Positions 1 through 7,061 of a stretch of 7,445 nt of DNA are shown in pieces. The notes beneath the pieces are model-generated. The model was given only the letters and a program-made list of their open reading frames with translations, ran no database searches and had not been told where the DNA came from. The number at the start of each line of letters is the position of its first letter. Position 1 is the stretch's first letter. Source of the DNA: Hyphomicrobiales bacterium (GTDB lineage: Bacteria; Pseudomonadota; Alphaproteobacteria; Rhizobiales; Aestuariivirgaceae); contig JANYGE010000036.1 in the NCBI GenBank assembly GCA_025362535.1, positions 1 through 7,445 on the forward strand. Direction: 5' to 3'. Made by a program: the position numbers and the translations under genes.

Positions 1-425
1 GCCGCCACAATATACAAAGCCATGATCGGCAATACGGCACCATTCATGGTCATCGAAACACTCATCGCATCGAGCGGAATGCCGTCAAAGAGCTGGCGCA
101 TATCCAATATGGAATCAACTGCCACACCCGCCATGCCCACATCACCCGAAACGCGCGGATGATCGGAATCATAGCCGCGATGTGTGGCAAGATCGAAGGC
201 AATCGAAAGGCCCTTTTGCCCTGCCGCTAAATTGCGCCGGTAAAATGCATTGGACTCTTCGGCTGTTGAAAATCCAGCATATTGCCGGATGGTCCAAGGT
301 TGAGACGTATACATAGTGGTGTAGGGCCCACGTCGATAAGGCGCCACACCAGCCAAAGCATCTGGAACCTCACGCGCCGCATAGACGCTTTCAATGTCGA
401 TGCCTTCAGGCGTTTTCCAACTCAT
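1..425 (-). CDS. mutB: Methylmalonyl-CoA mutase large (catalytic) subunit, N-terminal part, cut by window edge
   Basis: Adenosylcobalamin-dependent isomerase interconverting (R)-methylmalonyl-CoA and succinyl-CoA, a cytoplasmic step in propionyl-CoA use. The 141 visible codons contain family hallmarks in order: TPEGI near residue 5, [65 protein letters not shown] and [13 protein letters not shown]. This is the first part of the substrate-binding TIM barrel; the C-terminal B12 domain lies outside the window. The start is at 425, overlapping the small-subunit stop as ATGA, so translation is probably coupled. An in-frame ATG at 443 would add only six residues, and a stop lies just before it. The protein therefore begins almost at the barrel and lacks the few dozen residues that usually precede TPEGI. 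Family assignment is secure; the exact start is uncertain. Confidence 0.95.
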   Translation of the reverse strand, partial: MSWKTPEGIDIESVYAAREVPDALAGVAPYRRGPYTTMYTSQPWTIRQYAGFSTAEESNAFYRRNLAAGQKGLSIAFDLATHRGYDSDHPRVSGDVGMAGVAVDSILDMRQLFDGIPLDAMSVSMTMNGAVLPIMALYIVA

Positions 426-1276
426 GCTTGATAATGCTCCCATGCCGCATCACAAAGCTCCCGCGTTAAATGCTCCACATAGCCAGCACCCGCAGCGGCA
501 TCTGCCACTTGGCCCAAATGGGATTCGCGCAATAATATATTTTGTATATTGAGCACCATGCGCCGCTCAAAAATGCCCTCACTGTTAAACGGCAAAAGCG
601 AAATCGAATCCGCGCCGCCAAGTCCCGCACCAAAACACGCCGCCACACAACGCAGCATATAATGCTCATGATCATCACCCGTGGCTCCCGCTGCAACACC
701 ATGCAAATTTAAAACCGCACCAGGCAAAAGCCGCTCCCACAAAATCCGCATGGCGCGAAATTTGGCCAGCGTGGCAAACATATTATGATCCGCCGAAAGC
801 CGAACCGAAACTCGCTGCTGCGCGAAACCCCCTATAGCGGTTAGAATTTCCGATAATTCAGTTGCAGCATTTTGTGAGGAAGACTGCGCTTCAAAAAATG
901 GCCCGACAAATCCAAGCCCAGTCAATTCATCCACCAATTTCGTATCACGCAAGCCAAAGCTGATATTCAAGCGCGCCGGATCAATCGGCTGCTTCAAAAT
1001 TAACTGCATCAAGGCGCGGGCGGCTGCATCGCCAGCCTCATTGCGAATGCTGAATGTGTGCAAGGGCACATCACGCAAAGCTTCAACACTCGCAACTGTG
1101 GCTAAAACCAAACCATCAGCACCACCAGCAAGCTCAGTCTTGGCAATTTCTGCATCTGCACTGTGCAGCACACTGAAAATTTTCCAGGAGCCACGCTCGG
1201 CCCGCAGGGCCCGTGGCCCCACGTCACTCTGGAATATAATTTTGCGATCAGCCTGCATGCCTATTTTGCCACTCAT
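422..1276 (-). CDS. mutA: Short methylmalonyl-CoA mutase small-subunit-like protein
   Basis: Likely the non-catalytic partner of the mutase encoded immediately downstream. Family signatures are Trp31 with the following VLHSADAE (start of the barrel), [17 protein letters not shown] at about 167-183, [15 protein letters not shown] at 216-230, and [13 protein letters not shown] then YVEHLT at 251-271. There is no C-terminal cobalamin domain and no DxHxxG-type B12 motif, as expected of a beta subunit that does not bind B12. The length is odd: 284 residues, against roughly 450-640 for known small subunits. The N-terminal extension is absent, and the barrel itself seems shortened by something like 80-90 residues (recalled family proportions, not an alignment). 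A TAA directly before the ATG rules out a longer in-frame start. CAGG precedes the start as a weak ribosome site. It may be a structural or chaperone-like partner, or a decaying paralogue; the coupling to mutB and the conserved C-terminal motifs favour function. Confidence 0.85.
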   Translation of the reverse strand: MSGKIGMQADRKIIFQSDVGPRALRAERGSWKIFSVLHSADAEIAKTELAGGADGLVLATVASVEALRDVPLHTFSIRNEAGDAAARALMQLILKQPIDPARLNISFGLRDTKLVDELTGLGFVGPFFEAQSSSQNAATELSEILTAIGGFAQQRVSVRLSADHNMFATLAKFRAMRILWERLLPGAVLNLHGVAAGATGDDHEHYMLRCVAACFGAGLGGADSISLLPFNSEGIFERRMVLNIQNILLRESHLGQVADAAAGAGYVEHLTRELCDAAWEHYQA

Positions 1277-1298
1277 TTACCTGATGCAATGATTTAAA

Positions 1299-1309
1299 GC
1301 AGATTCTGC
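1299..1309. promoter_or_regulatory. Short perfect inverted repeat upstream of mutA, possible operator
   Basis: GCAGA-T-TCTGC lies 22 bp before the mutA start, inside the 148-bp gap between mutA and msrA. It could be an operator for the mutase operon. The arms are only 5 bp and I do not recognise it as the site of a known regulator. No convincing sigma-70 promoter is visible for either gene: TTGATT (1372-1377) with CATTCT 17 bp later, upstream of msrA, is a weak match. Confidence 0.2.
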
Positions 1310-1424
1310 AACAATCAATACGCGGCATTTTGGGTGGACCAACTTCGCTCTTCACGAAACTGTGCATCCTGTTGATTAGCTTTATAGAGGCGGGCATTCT
1401 AAGGTCAGATAACAGGAGCCTATC

Positions 1425-2045
1425 ATGCAAAAATTTCTGCTCGCCATCATTCTGGCACTCGCCGTCAATTCTGGTCTGGCAATCGCAAAAACTGAAACCG
1501 CGATCTTTGCCGGAGGCTGCTTTTGGTGTGTTGAATCTGATTTTGATCATGTGAAAGGCGTAACTGCCACGATCTCCGGTTATGCAGGTGGCACCATGGC
1601 AAACCCCACTTATGAGGATCACGACGGCAACCAAGAAGCAGTGAAAGTTGAATTTGATCCCGCCATCATCCCCTATGATAAGCTGGTTTCCCATTTCCTG
1701 CGCACCATTGATGTGACGGATGCCGGAGGGCAATTCTGTGATCGTGGTGACTCTTATGTCTCAGCCATTTTCGCCACCCCCGAACAAAAGCCAATTGCTG
1801 AAAAAGCTGTGCTGGAGGCCGAAGCAGCGCTGGGCCAAAAAATCGTAACACCAGTCAAAGCCGCCACCAGTTTCACCCCGGCCGAAGACTATCACCAGAA
1901 TTATTATCTCGGCCAAAACCGCGTGCTCACCCGCTTTGGCTGGATCAAACAGGCCGACGCCTATCACCGTTACCGCGAAGGCTGCGGGCGTGATGAGCAG
2001 GTTAAAAAAGTCTGGGGCGCTGCAGCCTATCCGACGACGAATTAA
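1425..2045 (+). CDS. msrA: Exported peptide methionine sulfoxide reductase A
   Basis: Reduces the S epimer of methionine sulfoxide in proteins, repairing oxidative damage. The family signature GCFWC is at residues 31-35, with catalytic Cys32. Further family elements are the acidic residue in NQEAVKVEFDP (Glu71), the loop GGQFCDRGDSYVSAIF, the EDYHQNYY segment (154-161), and the C-terminal YREGCGRD with probable resolving Cys187. Four cysteines are present (32, 35, 105, 187). Residues 1-21 form a hydrophobic Sec-type signal ending in LAIA, so the mature enzyme is probably periplasmic; its start would sit only about ten residues before the active site. An AGGAG site at 1414-1418, 6 nt before ATG, supports the start. 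The gene is divergent from mutA and convergent with the zinc hydrolase gene, sharing TTAA at their stops. No MsrB partner or electron donor is encoded alongside. Confidence 0.96.
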   Translation: MQKFLLAIILALAVNSGLAIAKTETAIFAGGCFWCVESDFDHVKGVTATISGYAGGTMANPTYEDHDGNQEAVKVEFDPAIIPYDKLVSHFLRTIDVTDAGGQFCDRGDSYVSAIFATPEQKPIAEKAVLEAEAALGQKIVTPVKAATSFTPAEDYHQNYYLGQNRVLTRFGWIKQADAYHRYREGCGRDEQVKKVWGAAAYPTTN

Positions 2046-3043
2046 ATAATTTCATCTTCATCCGGCGTATGCAACTCCACATCGCGGGACTTCATGGTCA
2101 ATCTCGCGACATGGAACAGCGCATCGCCGCGATTGACGATGGGCAGATTGGTGCGGCCAATAATAATGCCATCATCTTCAGAAATCACCGCCACTTGCGA
2201 AGCACCGAGCGGATCCGAAATAATCCCCACTGGTTCATTGATGCCAACGCGGTCACCAATGCGCCGCACCGAATGTAAAATGCCGCCTTCAGGTGCGCGC
2301 AGCCAAGTGCTGGCCGAAGAATGCGCCGACGTAAAATGCGGCAACACAGCAGGCGCATGGCTGATCATGCCGAGCAGTTTCATCACCCGCAGCGTTCCTT
2401 TAACGCCAGCTTCAATAGCGAGCTCATCAAAGCGCAAGGCTTCGCCGCCTTCATAAAGCAACACTTTCACATTATGGGCTTTGGCGCTTTGGCGCAAACT
2501 GCCATCGCGTAATTTTGATCGCAGAATAACTGGCGGGGCAAAGGCCCGCGCCAAACGCAGCAAATCCTCATCTTCGGGCTCAATGCGAATTTGCGGCAAG
2601 TTGGTGCGGTGCAATGCCGCCGTGTGAAAATCAATTCCATAAGCACTTCTCAGCACCACATCATTGAAAAACAAATCAGCCAGCAAGCTCGCCAGCGAGC
2701 CACGATCAGACCCTGGAAAGGAGCGGTTAAGATCGCGCCTGTCTGGCATATAGCGCGAGTGATTGAGAAAGCCGAAACTGTTGACAATCGGCACCGCCAG
2801 CAAAGTACCACTCATGGTTTTAAGCTCAGGTGCCGCCAAAATCCGCCGCACAATTTCAACACCCTGAATTTCATCACCATGCACCACGCCTGAAATGAAC
2901 AGCACGGGTCCAGGGTGAGCCCCATGCACCACATGCACTGGCATATTCATGCGCATGTTATTGGCGAGAACCGAAACTTCAAGTTCAACGGTCTGCCGCG
3001 TGCCAGCGGCAATGCGCTGGCCGCCAAATTCGAATTCACTCAT
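2042..3043 (-). CDS. AstE/aspartoacylase-family zinc hydrolase, third gene of the RimK operon
   Basis: Member of the succinylglutamate desuccinylase/aspartoacylase branch of the M14 zinc carboxypeptidase-like fold, which cleaves amide bonds at amino-acid ends. Visible motifs: HGDE at 55-58 (zinc ligands His55 and Glu58), DLNRSFPG at 104-111 (substrate-binding Asn-Arg), DFHTA at 139-143 (third zinc ligand His140) and YEGG at 197-200 (probable catalytic Glu198). Residues from about 245 to 315 form a separate beta-rich domain with [10 protein letters not shown] and [12 protein letters not shown], resembling the hammerhead-like C-terminal domain of this family. The 333-residue length is normal. 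Its ATG overlaps the rimK stop as ATGA and is preceded by GGGGA 5 nt upstream (3049-3053 on the plus strand). The context suggests it trims or deacylates whatever RimK builds, rather than acting in arginine catabolism; no other ast genes are present. The substrate is unknown. Confidence 0.88.
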   Translation of the reverse strand: MSEFEFGGQRIAAGTRQTVELEVSVLANNMRMNMPVHVVHGAHPGPVLFISGVVHGDEIQGVEIVRRILAAPELKTMSGTLLAVPIVNSFGFLNHSRYMPDRRDLNRSFPGSDRGSLASLLADLFFNDVVLRSAYGIDFHTAALHRTNLPQIRIEPEDEDLLRLARAFAPPVILRSKLRDGSLRQSAKAHNVKVLLYEGGEALRFDELAIEAGVKGTLRVMKLLGMISHAPAVLPHFTSAHSSASTWLRAPEGGILHSVRRIGDRVGINEPVGIISDPLGASQVAVISEDDGIIIGRTNLPIVNRGDALFHVARLTMKSRDVELHTPDEDEII

Positions 3044-3945
3044 CCGCGTCCCCTGGTTTTTGTCCGGCCCGGCTTTGCATTGCGTTCCAAGAACTCAATA
3101 ATGGTTTTGGCCACATCTTTGCTTGAAGCCCCTTCAATGCCCTCAAGCCCGGGAGATGAATTAACTTCCATCACCACCGGCCCGCGCTTGGAGCGCAGCA
3201 AATCCACACCCGCCACATTCAGTCCCATGCTTTGTGCCGCCTTCAATGCGGTGGCCTTTTCTGCCGCAGTTAATATCGCCACTTGTGCTGATCCACCACG
3301 GTGCAGGTTAGAGCGAAACTCGCCCTTTGGTCCAGCCCGCTCCATTGCCGCCACAATTTTGCGCCCAACCACAAAGGCCCGAATATCACGCCCCTCGGCT
3401 TCCTTCACAAACTCCTGCACCAGAATATTAATATCGGCCCCACGAAAAGCTTCAATCACAGATTTGGCTGAATTATGGGTTTCACCCAGCACCACACCGA
3501 TGCCTTGCGTGCCTTCCAACAATTTGATCACCACGGGTGCCCCGCCAACCAGCGCTAAAATTTCCTCGGTGCGGCTGGTCTCATTGGCAAAGGCCGTAAC
3601 TGGCAGGCCAACCCCATCACGCGCCAAAATTTGCAATGAGCGCAGCTTATCGCGTGAGCGTCCAATCGCCACTGATTCATTGAGGGGATAAACCCCCATC
3701 ACTTCAAATTGCCGCAACACCGCAAGGCCATAGAATGTGTGGGATGCCGCAATGCGCGGGATCACCGCATCAAAGCCTTCAAGCTTCTCCCCCATATAGC
3801 GAAGCTCAGGCTTGCGCGAGGTGATGTTCATATAGCAGCGCAAATAATCTATCGGCACAATTTCATGCCCACGCCCAATCGCCGTTTCCATGATGCGCTG
3901 GTGTGAATAAAGTTTTGGGTTGCGGGTGAGTAAAGCGATTTTCAT
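3040..3945 (-). CDS. rimK: RimK-type ATP-grasp alpha-L-glutamate ligase
   Basis: ATP-dependent ligase. In E. coli RimK adds glutamates to the C-terminus of ribosomal protein S6 and can make poly-alpha-glutamate. The 301 residues follow E. coli RimK (300 aa) almost end to end: [19 protein letters not shown] (37-41), FDAVIPRI (58-65), YPLNESVAI (86-94), [13 protein letters not shown] (97-109), [15 protein letters not shown] (138-152, ATP-binding Lys141 and the flexible loop), [15 protein letters not shown] (175-189), RSNLHRGG (211-218) and the metal- and phosphate-binding [13 protein letters not shown] (259-271). No catalytic residue appears lost. The tail after about 290 is basic ([11 protein letters not shown]) and differs from E. 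coli. It sits between the protease and the AstE-like hydrolase with ATGA overlaps on both sides, so all three are probably co-translated. Whether S6 is the substrate here cannot be read from the sequence. Confidence 0.96.
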   Translation of the reverse strand: MKIALLTRNPKLYSHQRIMETAIGRGHEIVPIDYLRCYMNITSRKPELRYMGEKLEGFDAVIPRIAASHTFYGLAVLRQFEVMGVYPLNESVAIGRSRDKLRSLQILARDGVGLPVTAFANETSRTEEILALVGGAPVVIKLLEGTQGIGVVLGETHNSAKSVIEAFRGADINILVQEFVKEAEGRDIRAFVVGRKIVAAMERAGPKGEFRSNLHRGGSAQVAILTAAEKATALKAAQSMGLNVAGVDLLRSKRGPVVMEVNSSPGLEGIEGASSKDVAKTIIEFLERNAKPGRTKTRGRG

Positions 3946-4385
3946 TTCAATTTTTTCTTTCTGCGCGAAAGTATAAATGATCGTCCCGGATGCACAAGGA
4001 AGCGATGCTTGAGCGCCTCGCGCCCCAGCAACATGGGAACCCCCATATCGCTTCTGTTCGTCAAGGTAATTTCAGTTAAAAACCGGTGCTCGCCCACTTC
4101 AACAACAGTCTCAATAATGGGCCTTAATTCACTGTAACCATTAGAGCTTTTAATTTTTTTCATGCCATGCAAGGCAGCGCCACAGTGCCTGCGCTTGCCC
4201 GCCATATCCAAGGTGAATTGAACATACTTGCCGATCACATGAATATCGCTCGCATGCAAGGCTGCCATCTTCGCCCCCGTATCAATTTTTGCAATGAGAA
4301 CACCAGCGCCAAAATCCGGTAAACAAACATCCTCACGCCAACCAATAAGCGGAGAGAGGGGGAGCGTGGGGCGAATTAAAACCAT
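3942..4385 (-). CDS. rimB: RimB-like retropepsin-fold protease (Zn_protease family, PF05618)
   Basis: Family long annotated as putative ATP-dependent zinc protease but with aspartic-protease (retropepsin) features. Visible elements: [14 protein letters not shown] (13-26), the DTGA motif at 35-38 with Asp35 as probable catalytic residue and the following [16 protein letters not shown] with its conserved polar pattern, [11 protein letters not shown], and MLLGREAL (118-125) followed by [12 protein letters not shown], the typical C-terminal strand. No HExxH zinc-protease motif is present, which fits an aspartic rather than metal mechanism. The end is strongly basic (SRRKKKLK). Length 147 aa is normal for the short, soluble form. 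First gene of the operon; its stop overlaps the rimK ATG as ATGA. In Pseudomonas a homologue is encoded with RimK and linked to S6 modification, which supports a trimming or regulatory role. Ribosome site is weak: AGAGG about 13 nt before ATG. Confidence 0.88.
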   Translation of the reverse strand: MVLIRPTLPLSPLIGWREDVCLPDFGAGVLIAKIDTGAKMAALHASDIHVIGKYVQFTLDMAGKRRHCGAALHGMKKIKSSNGYSELRPIIETVVEVGEHRFLTEITLTNRSDMGVPMLLGREALKHRFLVHPGRSFILSRRKKKLK

Positions 4386-4432
4386 CAGTATTCAATAGCC
4401 TCTGAAATCATTGCAATACAGAAGAAGAATTA

Positions 4433-4447
4433 GAACATAAATAGAAC
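4433..4447. promoter_or_regulatory. LexA (SOS) operator of alphaproteobacterial type
   Basis: GAAC-ATAAATA-GAAC is a perfect direct repeat matching the GAAC-N7-GAAC (GTTC-N7-GTTC on the other strand) box known for alphaproteobacterial LexA. It lies 36 bp before the ATG of the Y-family polymerase, a standard SOS target, which makes chance unlikely. It also lies 47 bp upstream of the divergent rimB start, so LexA could affect that operon too. The spacer is A/T-rich, typical of functional boxes. Confidence 0.85.
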
Positions 4448-4476
4448 ATGACAAGGATACTTATTTCAGTCATACT
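4448..4476 (+). promoter_or_regulatory. Candidate sigma-70 promoter of the Y-family polymerase
   Basis: ATGACA (4448-4453) resembles a -35 element and CATACT (4471-4476) a -10 element, separated by 17 bp. The LexA box ends one base before the -35, so bound repressor would hinder RNA polymerase. Transcription would begin at about 4483-4484, at the start codon itself, implying a leaderless or nearly leaderless mRNA. The only Shine-Dalgarno-like bases, AGGA at 4479-4482, are just 1 nt from ATG, too close for normal use. The promoter call rests on hexamer resemblance only. Confidence 0.4.
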
Positions 4477-4483
4477 GTAGGAT

Positions 4484-5776
4484 ATGAACTCTATTTCAGG
4501 AAACAAAGCACTTAACACCAGTACCGAGCTGCGCTGGCTCTATATTGATTTCAATAGTTATTTTGCCAGTGTGGAGCAGCAGCTACAGCCACGATTGCGC
4601 GGCAAGCCAGTGGCAGTGATGCCTGTTGCAACAGAATCCACCTGTGCCATTGCCGCCAGCTATGAAGCGAAAGCTTATGGCGTAAAAACTGGAACACCCA
4701 TTTGGGAAGCAAAAAAACTGTGCCCTGGCATTATTTGCGTATTGGCACAGCACGAGCGCTATGTGGAATATCATCATCGCATTTTGAAAGAGGTCGACAA
4801 TCATATTCCCGTAACGATGATTTGCTCCATTGATGAAGTGACCTGCCAATTGATGAAAAATGAAATGTCGATTATCCGCATTACCGAGATTGCGGATTCA
4901 ATAAAACGAGGCTTAGCAAAAAATGTGGGAGACTATATCCGCTGTTCAATCGGAGTTGCCACCAATCGTTATTTGGCGAAAATCGCAACCGATTTAAAAA
5001 AACCAGATGGTTTCACAATCCTAGGCCCACAAGATTTACCGCAGCGTCTATTTGAGCTGAAACTGCGCGATCTACCAGGCATTGGCCACAACATTGAGCG
5101 CCGCTTAATAGCCAAAGGAATTACTGACATGCAGATGTTGTTGGCACTTGATGCAAAACAAATGCGCATAATCTGGGGCAGCGTATGGGGTGAAAAAATG
5201 TGGTATCTTCTGCGCGGCGTTGAATTTCCAGAAGAGGAAAGCACACGGCGCACCATCGGTCACAGCCATGTTCTCGCACCTGAGCTCCGTGTGCCAGAAA
5301 AAGCCCAATATGTTGCACGCCGCTTAACTCTAAAAGCCACAAGCCGTATGCGGCGTATGGGATATTATGCGAGTGCCCTTTCATTATCCATTCGGATTGA
5401 GCATGGTCCACGCCTAAGTGCTGAGATGCGCTGTTACAGGGCGCAGGATTCGATAAGTTTTATAAACCTGTTGAATATATTATGGGCGGATTTTATGCGC
5501 GAAGCACGCGGTGCGGCCATTAAAAAAATATCAGTGACATTGCATCATTTAATTCCGGTATCTGATTTACAACCAGAATTATTTGAGGCGTTGCCAGATA
5601 TAGATTTGCACAAACGTCAGAAGGCAGAGAAAATTTCACAGGCATTAGATAAAATCAACCATCGCTTTGGTCGAGATTCCGTGTTGCTAGGCATGCTCCC
5701 ATCTCAAGGTAAAAGTTTTTCAGGTACAAAAATTGCTTTTACACGCATTCCGGATATTGAGGAATTTTTAGAGTAA
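4484..5776 (+). CDS. Y-family translesion DNA polymerase, SOS-controlled, DinB-like catalytic part with UmuC-like tail
   Basis: Copies past damaged bases with low fidelity. Palm residues are intact: Asp22 in LYIDFNSYFASVEQ, and Asp117-Glu118 in CSIDEVTC. Phe27 occupies the steric-gate position that excludes ribonucleotides. CAIAASYEAKAYGVKTG (54-70) is the fingers motif, RCSIGVATNRYLAKIATDLKKP (153-174) the palm/thumb region, and LRDLPGIGHNIERRL (194-208) the helix-hairpin-helix. The little finger covers about 255-355. QPELF at 363-367 resembles the beta-clamp-binding pentapeptide (QxxLF), and LDKINHRFGRDSVLLG resembles the end of UmuC-type proteins. Length 430 is normal. A TAG just upstream in frame fixes 4484 as the furthest ATG. 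A LexA box precedes it; no umuD, imuA or dnaE2 is adjacent. Sampled 60-base lines have 40-47% GC, against about 50-67% in neighbours, hinting at transfer. It could be filed as DinB, UmuC or a separate lineage; I leave the symbol blank. Confidence 0.93.
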   Translation: MNSISGNKALNTSTELRWLYIDFNSYFASVEQQLQPRLRGKPVAVMPVATESTCAIAASYEAKAYGVKTGTPIWEAKKLCPGIICVLAQHERYVEYHHRILKEVDNHIPVTMICSIDEVTCQLMKNEMSIIRITEIADSIKRGLAKNVGDYIRCSIGVATNRYLAKIATDLKKPDGFTILGPQDLPQRLFELKLRDLPGIGHNIERRLIAKGITDMQMLLALDAKQMRIIWGSVWGEKMWYLLRGVEFPEEESTRRTIGHSHVLAPELRVPEKAQYVARRLTLKATSRMRRMGYYASALSLSIRIEHGPRLSAEMRCYRAQDSISFINLLNILWADFMREARGAAIKKISVTLHHLIPVSDLQPELFEALPDIDLHKRQKAEKISQALDKINHRFGRDSVLLGMLPSQGKSFSGTKIAFTRIPDIEEFLE

Positions 5777-5796
5777 CGTGTTCTGAGCGAATGATA

Positions 5797-5811
5797 GGAG
5801 ATGGAATCTCC
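5797..5811. terminator. Short hairpin after the polymerase gene, weak terminator candidate
   Basis: GGAGAT-GGA-ATCTCC forms a 6-bp stem with a 3-nt loop, 20 bp after the polymerase stop. The sequence after it (GAGTTTATCC) lacks a real T run, so it is not a convincing intrinsic terminator. It may simply protect the mRNA end. Confidence 0.25.
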
Positions 5812-5831
5812 GAGTTTATCCATCTTAGTTT

Positions 5832-5845
5832 GAACTGAGGAGTTC
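5832..5845. repeat. Second short inverted repeat in the convergent gap
   Basis: GAACT-GAGG-AGTTC is a 5-bp stem with a 4-nt loop. It lies in the 173-bp gap (5777-5949) between the convergent polymerase and alcohol dehydrogenase genes. No T run follows on either strand. Besides this and the hairpin at 5797-5811, the gap holds an 8-bp direct repeat TGCCATAA (5846-5853 and 5903-5910) and only tiny open frames without ribosome sites. Confidence 0.25.
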
Positions 5846-5949
5846 TGCCATAAACCAATCTCGCCGCACAATTTTATGTGTCAGCGCTGGAAAAAACATC
5901 TGTGCCATAACAGTTGAAGCCGTCGAGGGTCCTTATTGGGTTTCAGGCT

Positions 5950-6990
5950 TTAGAATTTGGTGATCACACTCACACCCTTGGCAGCAAAACGATCCATCGC
6001 GGCCAAGGCGGCGGGGGCGTCAGCTAAGGCAATCTCGGCTCCCACTAATTTTTCGGGATGCAAAAGCCCAGCCTCAATCATGCGAAACATCTCGCCATAA
6101 CGAAACGCCTGCATGCCATGGCTGCCCCGAATTTCCAGCTCATGCGAAATGATCCGGCTCATTGGCACGCGCGCATTGGCATCATCGCCCAGCATCAACC
6201 CCACCTGCACATGCCGCCCGCGCTTGCGCAGATTGCTGATTGAATTATAGCTCGTTGAAGAATGCCCAAGCGCATCAATCGAAAGATGCGCACCTCCGCC
6301 CGTCACATCGCGCACGGCTTCAACGATATTGGAAACCTTGCTGCCATTGATCAAAACTGCAGCGCCCATGGCGCGGGCCAGCTCTAATTTCTCATCAGTC
6401 AAATCAACCGCAATGACGCGCGCACCGAGCGAGGCCGCAATCATAATGGCCGAAAGTCCAACCCCACCACAGCCATGCACAGCAACCCATTCCCCGGGGC
6501 GGCAGCGCCCTTGGTCAACCACGGCGCGAAAAGCCGTGATAAACCGACAGCCCAAACTGGCCGCCGTTTTAAACGCCATTCTCTCTGGCAAGCGCACCAA
6601 ATTGCCATTGGCATATTCCAGCGCCACATATTCCGCAAAGGAGCCCCAAGCCGTAAAGCCCGGTTGAAATTGATTGTCGCAAATATGCTGATGCCCCGAA
6701 TGACATTCAGGGCAATGCCCACAACCTGCAACAAATGGAACTGTAACCCGGTCGCCAGCTTTCCAGTTGCGCACCTCAGCACCAACAGCAACCACGATGC
6801 CCGCCAATTCATGCCCCGGCACATGCGGCAGCTTTACATCAGAATCATGCCCCATCCAGCCATGCCAATCACTGCGGCACAGGCCAGAAGCTTCAACCTT
6901 AACCACCACGCCGCTGGGCGAGGGTGTGGGGTCTGGCACAGTGGCAATCACCGGCAGGTGTTTAAACTGTTCAAAATAAACTGCGCGCAT
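5950..6990 (-). CDS. Zinc-dependent alcohol dehydrogenase (MDR superfamily)
   Basis: Cytoplasmic oxidoreductase of the medium-chain dehydrogenase family, oxidising an alcohol or reducing an aldehyde with a nicotinamide cofactor; substrate not readable. Catalytic zinc ligands are Cys38 (SGLCRSD), His60-Glu61 (PGHELAG) and Cys148 (SLGCRF). The structural zinc site is complete: Cys90, Cys93, Cys96, Cys104. The Rossmann motif GCGGVG is at 173-178, and Asp196 at the end of the second strand (AVDL) favours NAD over NADP. The chosen ATG at 6990 gives 346 residues, normal for the family, begins with the typical MRAVYFEQF, and has AGAAGAG 7 nt upstream (6998-7004 on the plus strand). A longer frame to 7035 would need a TTG start and adds 15 residues with no family resemblance. 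It is transcribed divergently from the Ala-rich gene and has no operon partner inside the window. Confidence 0.94.
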   Translation of the reverse strand: MRAVYFEQFKHLPVIATVPDPTPSPSGVVVKVEASGLCRSDWHGWMGHDSDVKLPHVPGHELAGIVVAVGAEVRNWKAGDRVTVPFVAGCGHCPECHSGHQHICDNQFQPGFTAWGSFAEYVALEYANGNLVRLPERMAFKTAASLGCRFITAFRAVVDQGRCRPGEWVAVHGCGGVGLSAIMIAASLGARVIAVDLTDEKLELARAMGAAVLINGSKVSNIVEAVRDVTGGGAHLSIDALGHSSTSYNSISNLRKRGRHVQVGLMLGDDANARVPMSRIISHELEIRGSHGMQAFRYGEMFRMIEAGLLHPEKLVGAEIALADAPAALAAMDRFAAKGVSVITKF

Positions 6991-6997
6991 TTTGGCA

Positions 6998-7004
6998 CTC
7001 TTCT
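6998..7004 (-). promoter_or_regulatory. Ribosome binding site that fixes the alcohol dehydrogenase start
   Basis: On the minus strand AGAAGAG lies 7 nt before the ATG at 6990. It supports this start over the in-frame TTG at 7035. Confidence 0.6.
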
Positions 7005-7061
7005 TTGGCTTGGGCCAACCCTGCCACAAAAGCAAATTTCAGCCCAGCCCTAACATGAAAG

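Noticed and set aside
1248..1733. 161-codon minus-strand frame across the mutA-msrA gap and the msrA start
   Set aside because: It overlaps msrA, whose signal peptide and GCFWC motif are certain, and it has no recognisable domain.
2042..3043. Classical AstE of the arginine succinyltransferase pathway
   Set aside because: No astA, astB, astC or astD nearby, and the operon context with rimK points to another substrate; kept as family-level call only.
2915..3691. 258-codon open frame on the plus strand opposite rimK and the start of the zinc hydrolase
   Set aside because: It is antisense to an almost complete RimK match, has no family motifs, and its composition (Pro, Ser, Arg, Thr) is typical of a shadow frame.
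5825..5908. 27-codon minus-strand frame starting ATG at 5908 in the convergent gap
   Set aside because: No ribosome site, no recognisable sequence, and short enough to occur by chance.
5829..5960. Plus-strand frame in the gap ending in [12 protein letters not shown]
   Set aside because: It has no ATG, GTG or TTG start with a ribosome site and runs into the dehydrogenase end; possibly a gene fragment, but unsupported.
6991..7035. Fifteen-residue N-terminal extension of the alcohol dehydrogenase from a TTG
   Set aside because: Family members start at MRAVYFEQF, and a good ribosome site serves the ATG at 6990.
6475..7053. 192-codon plus-strand frame opposite the alcohol dehydrogenase
   Set aside because: Antisense to the complete zinc-binding and cofactor motifs of the dehydrogenase; no motifs of its own.
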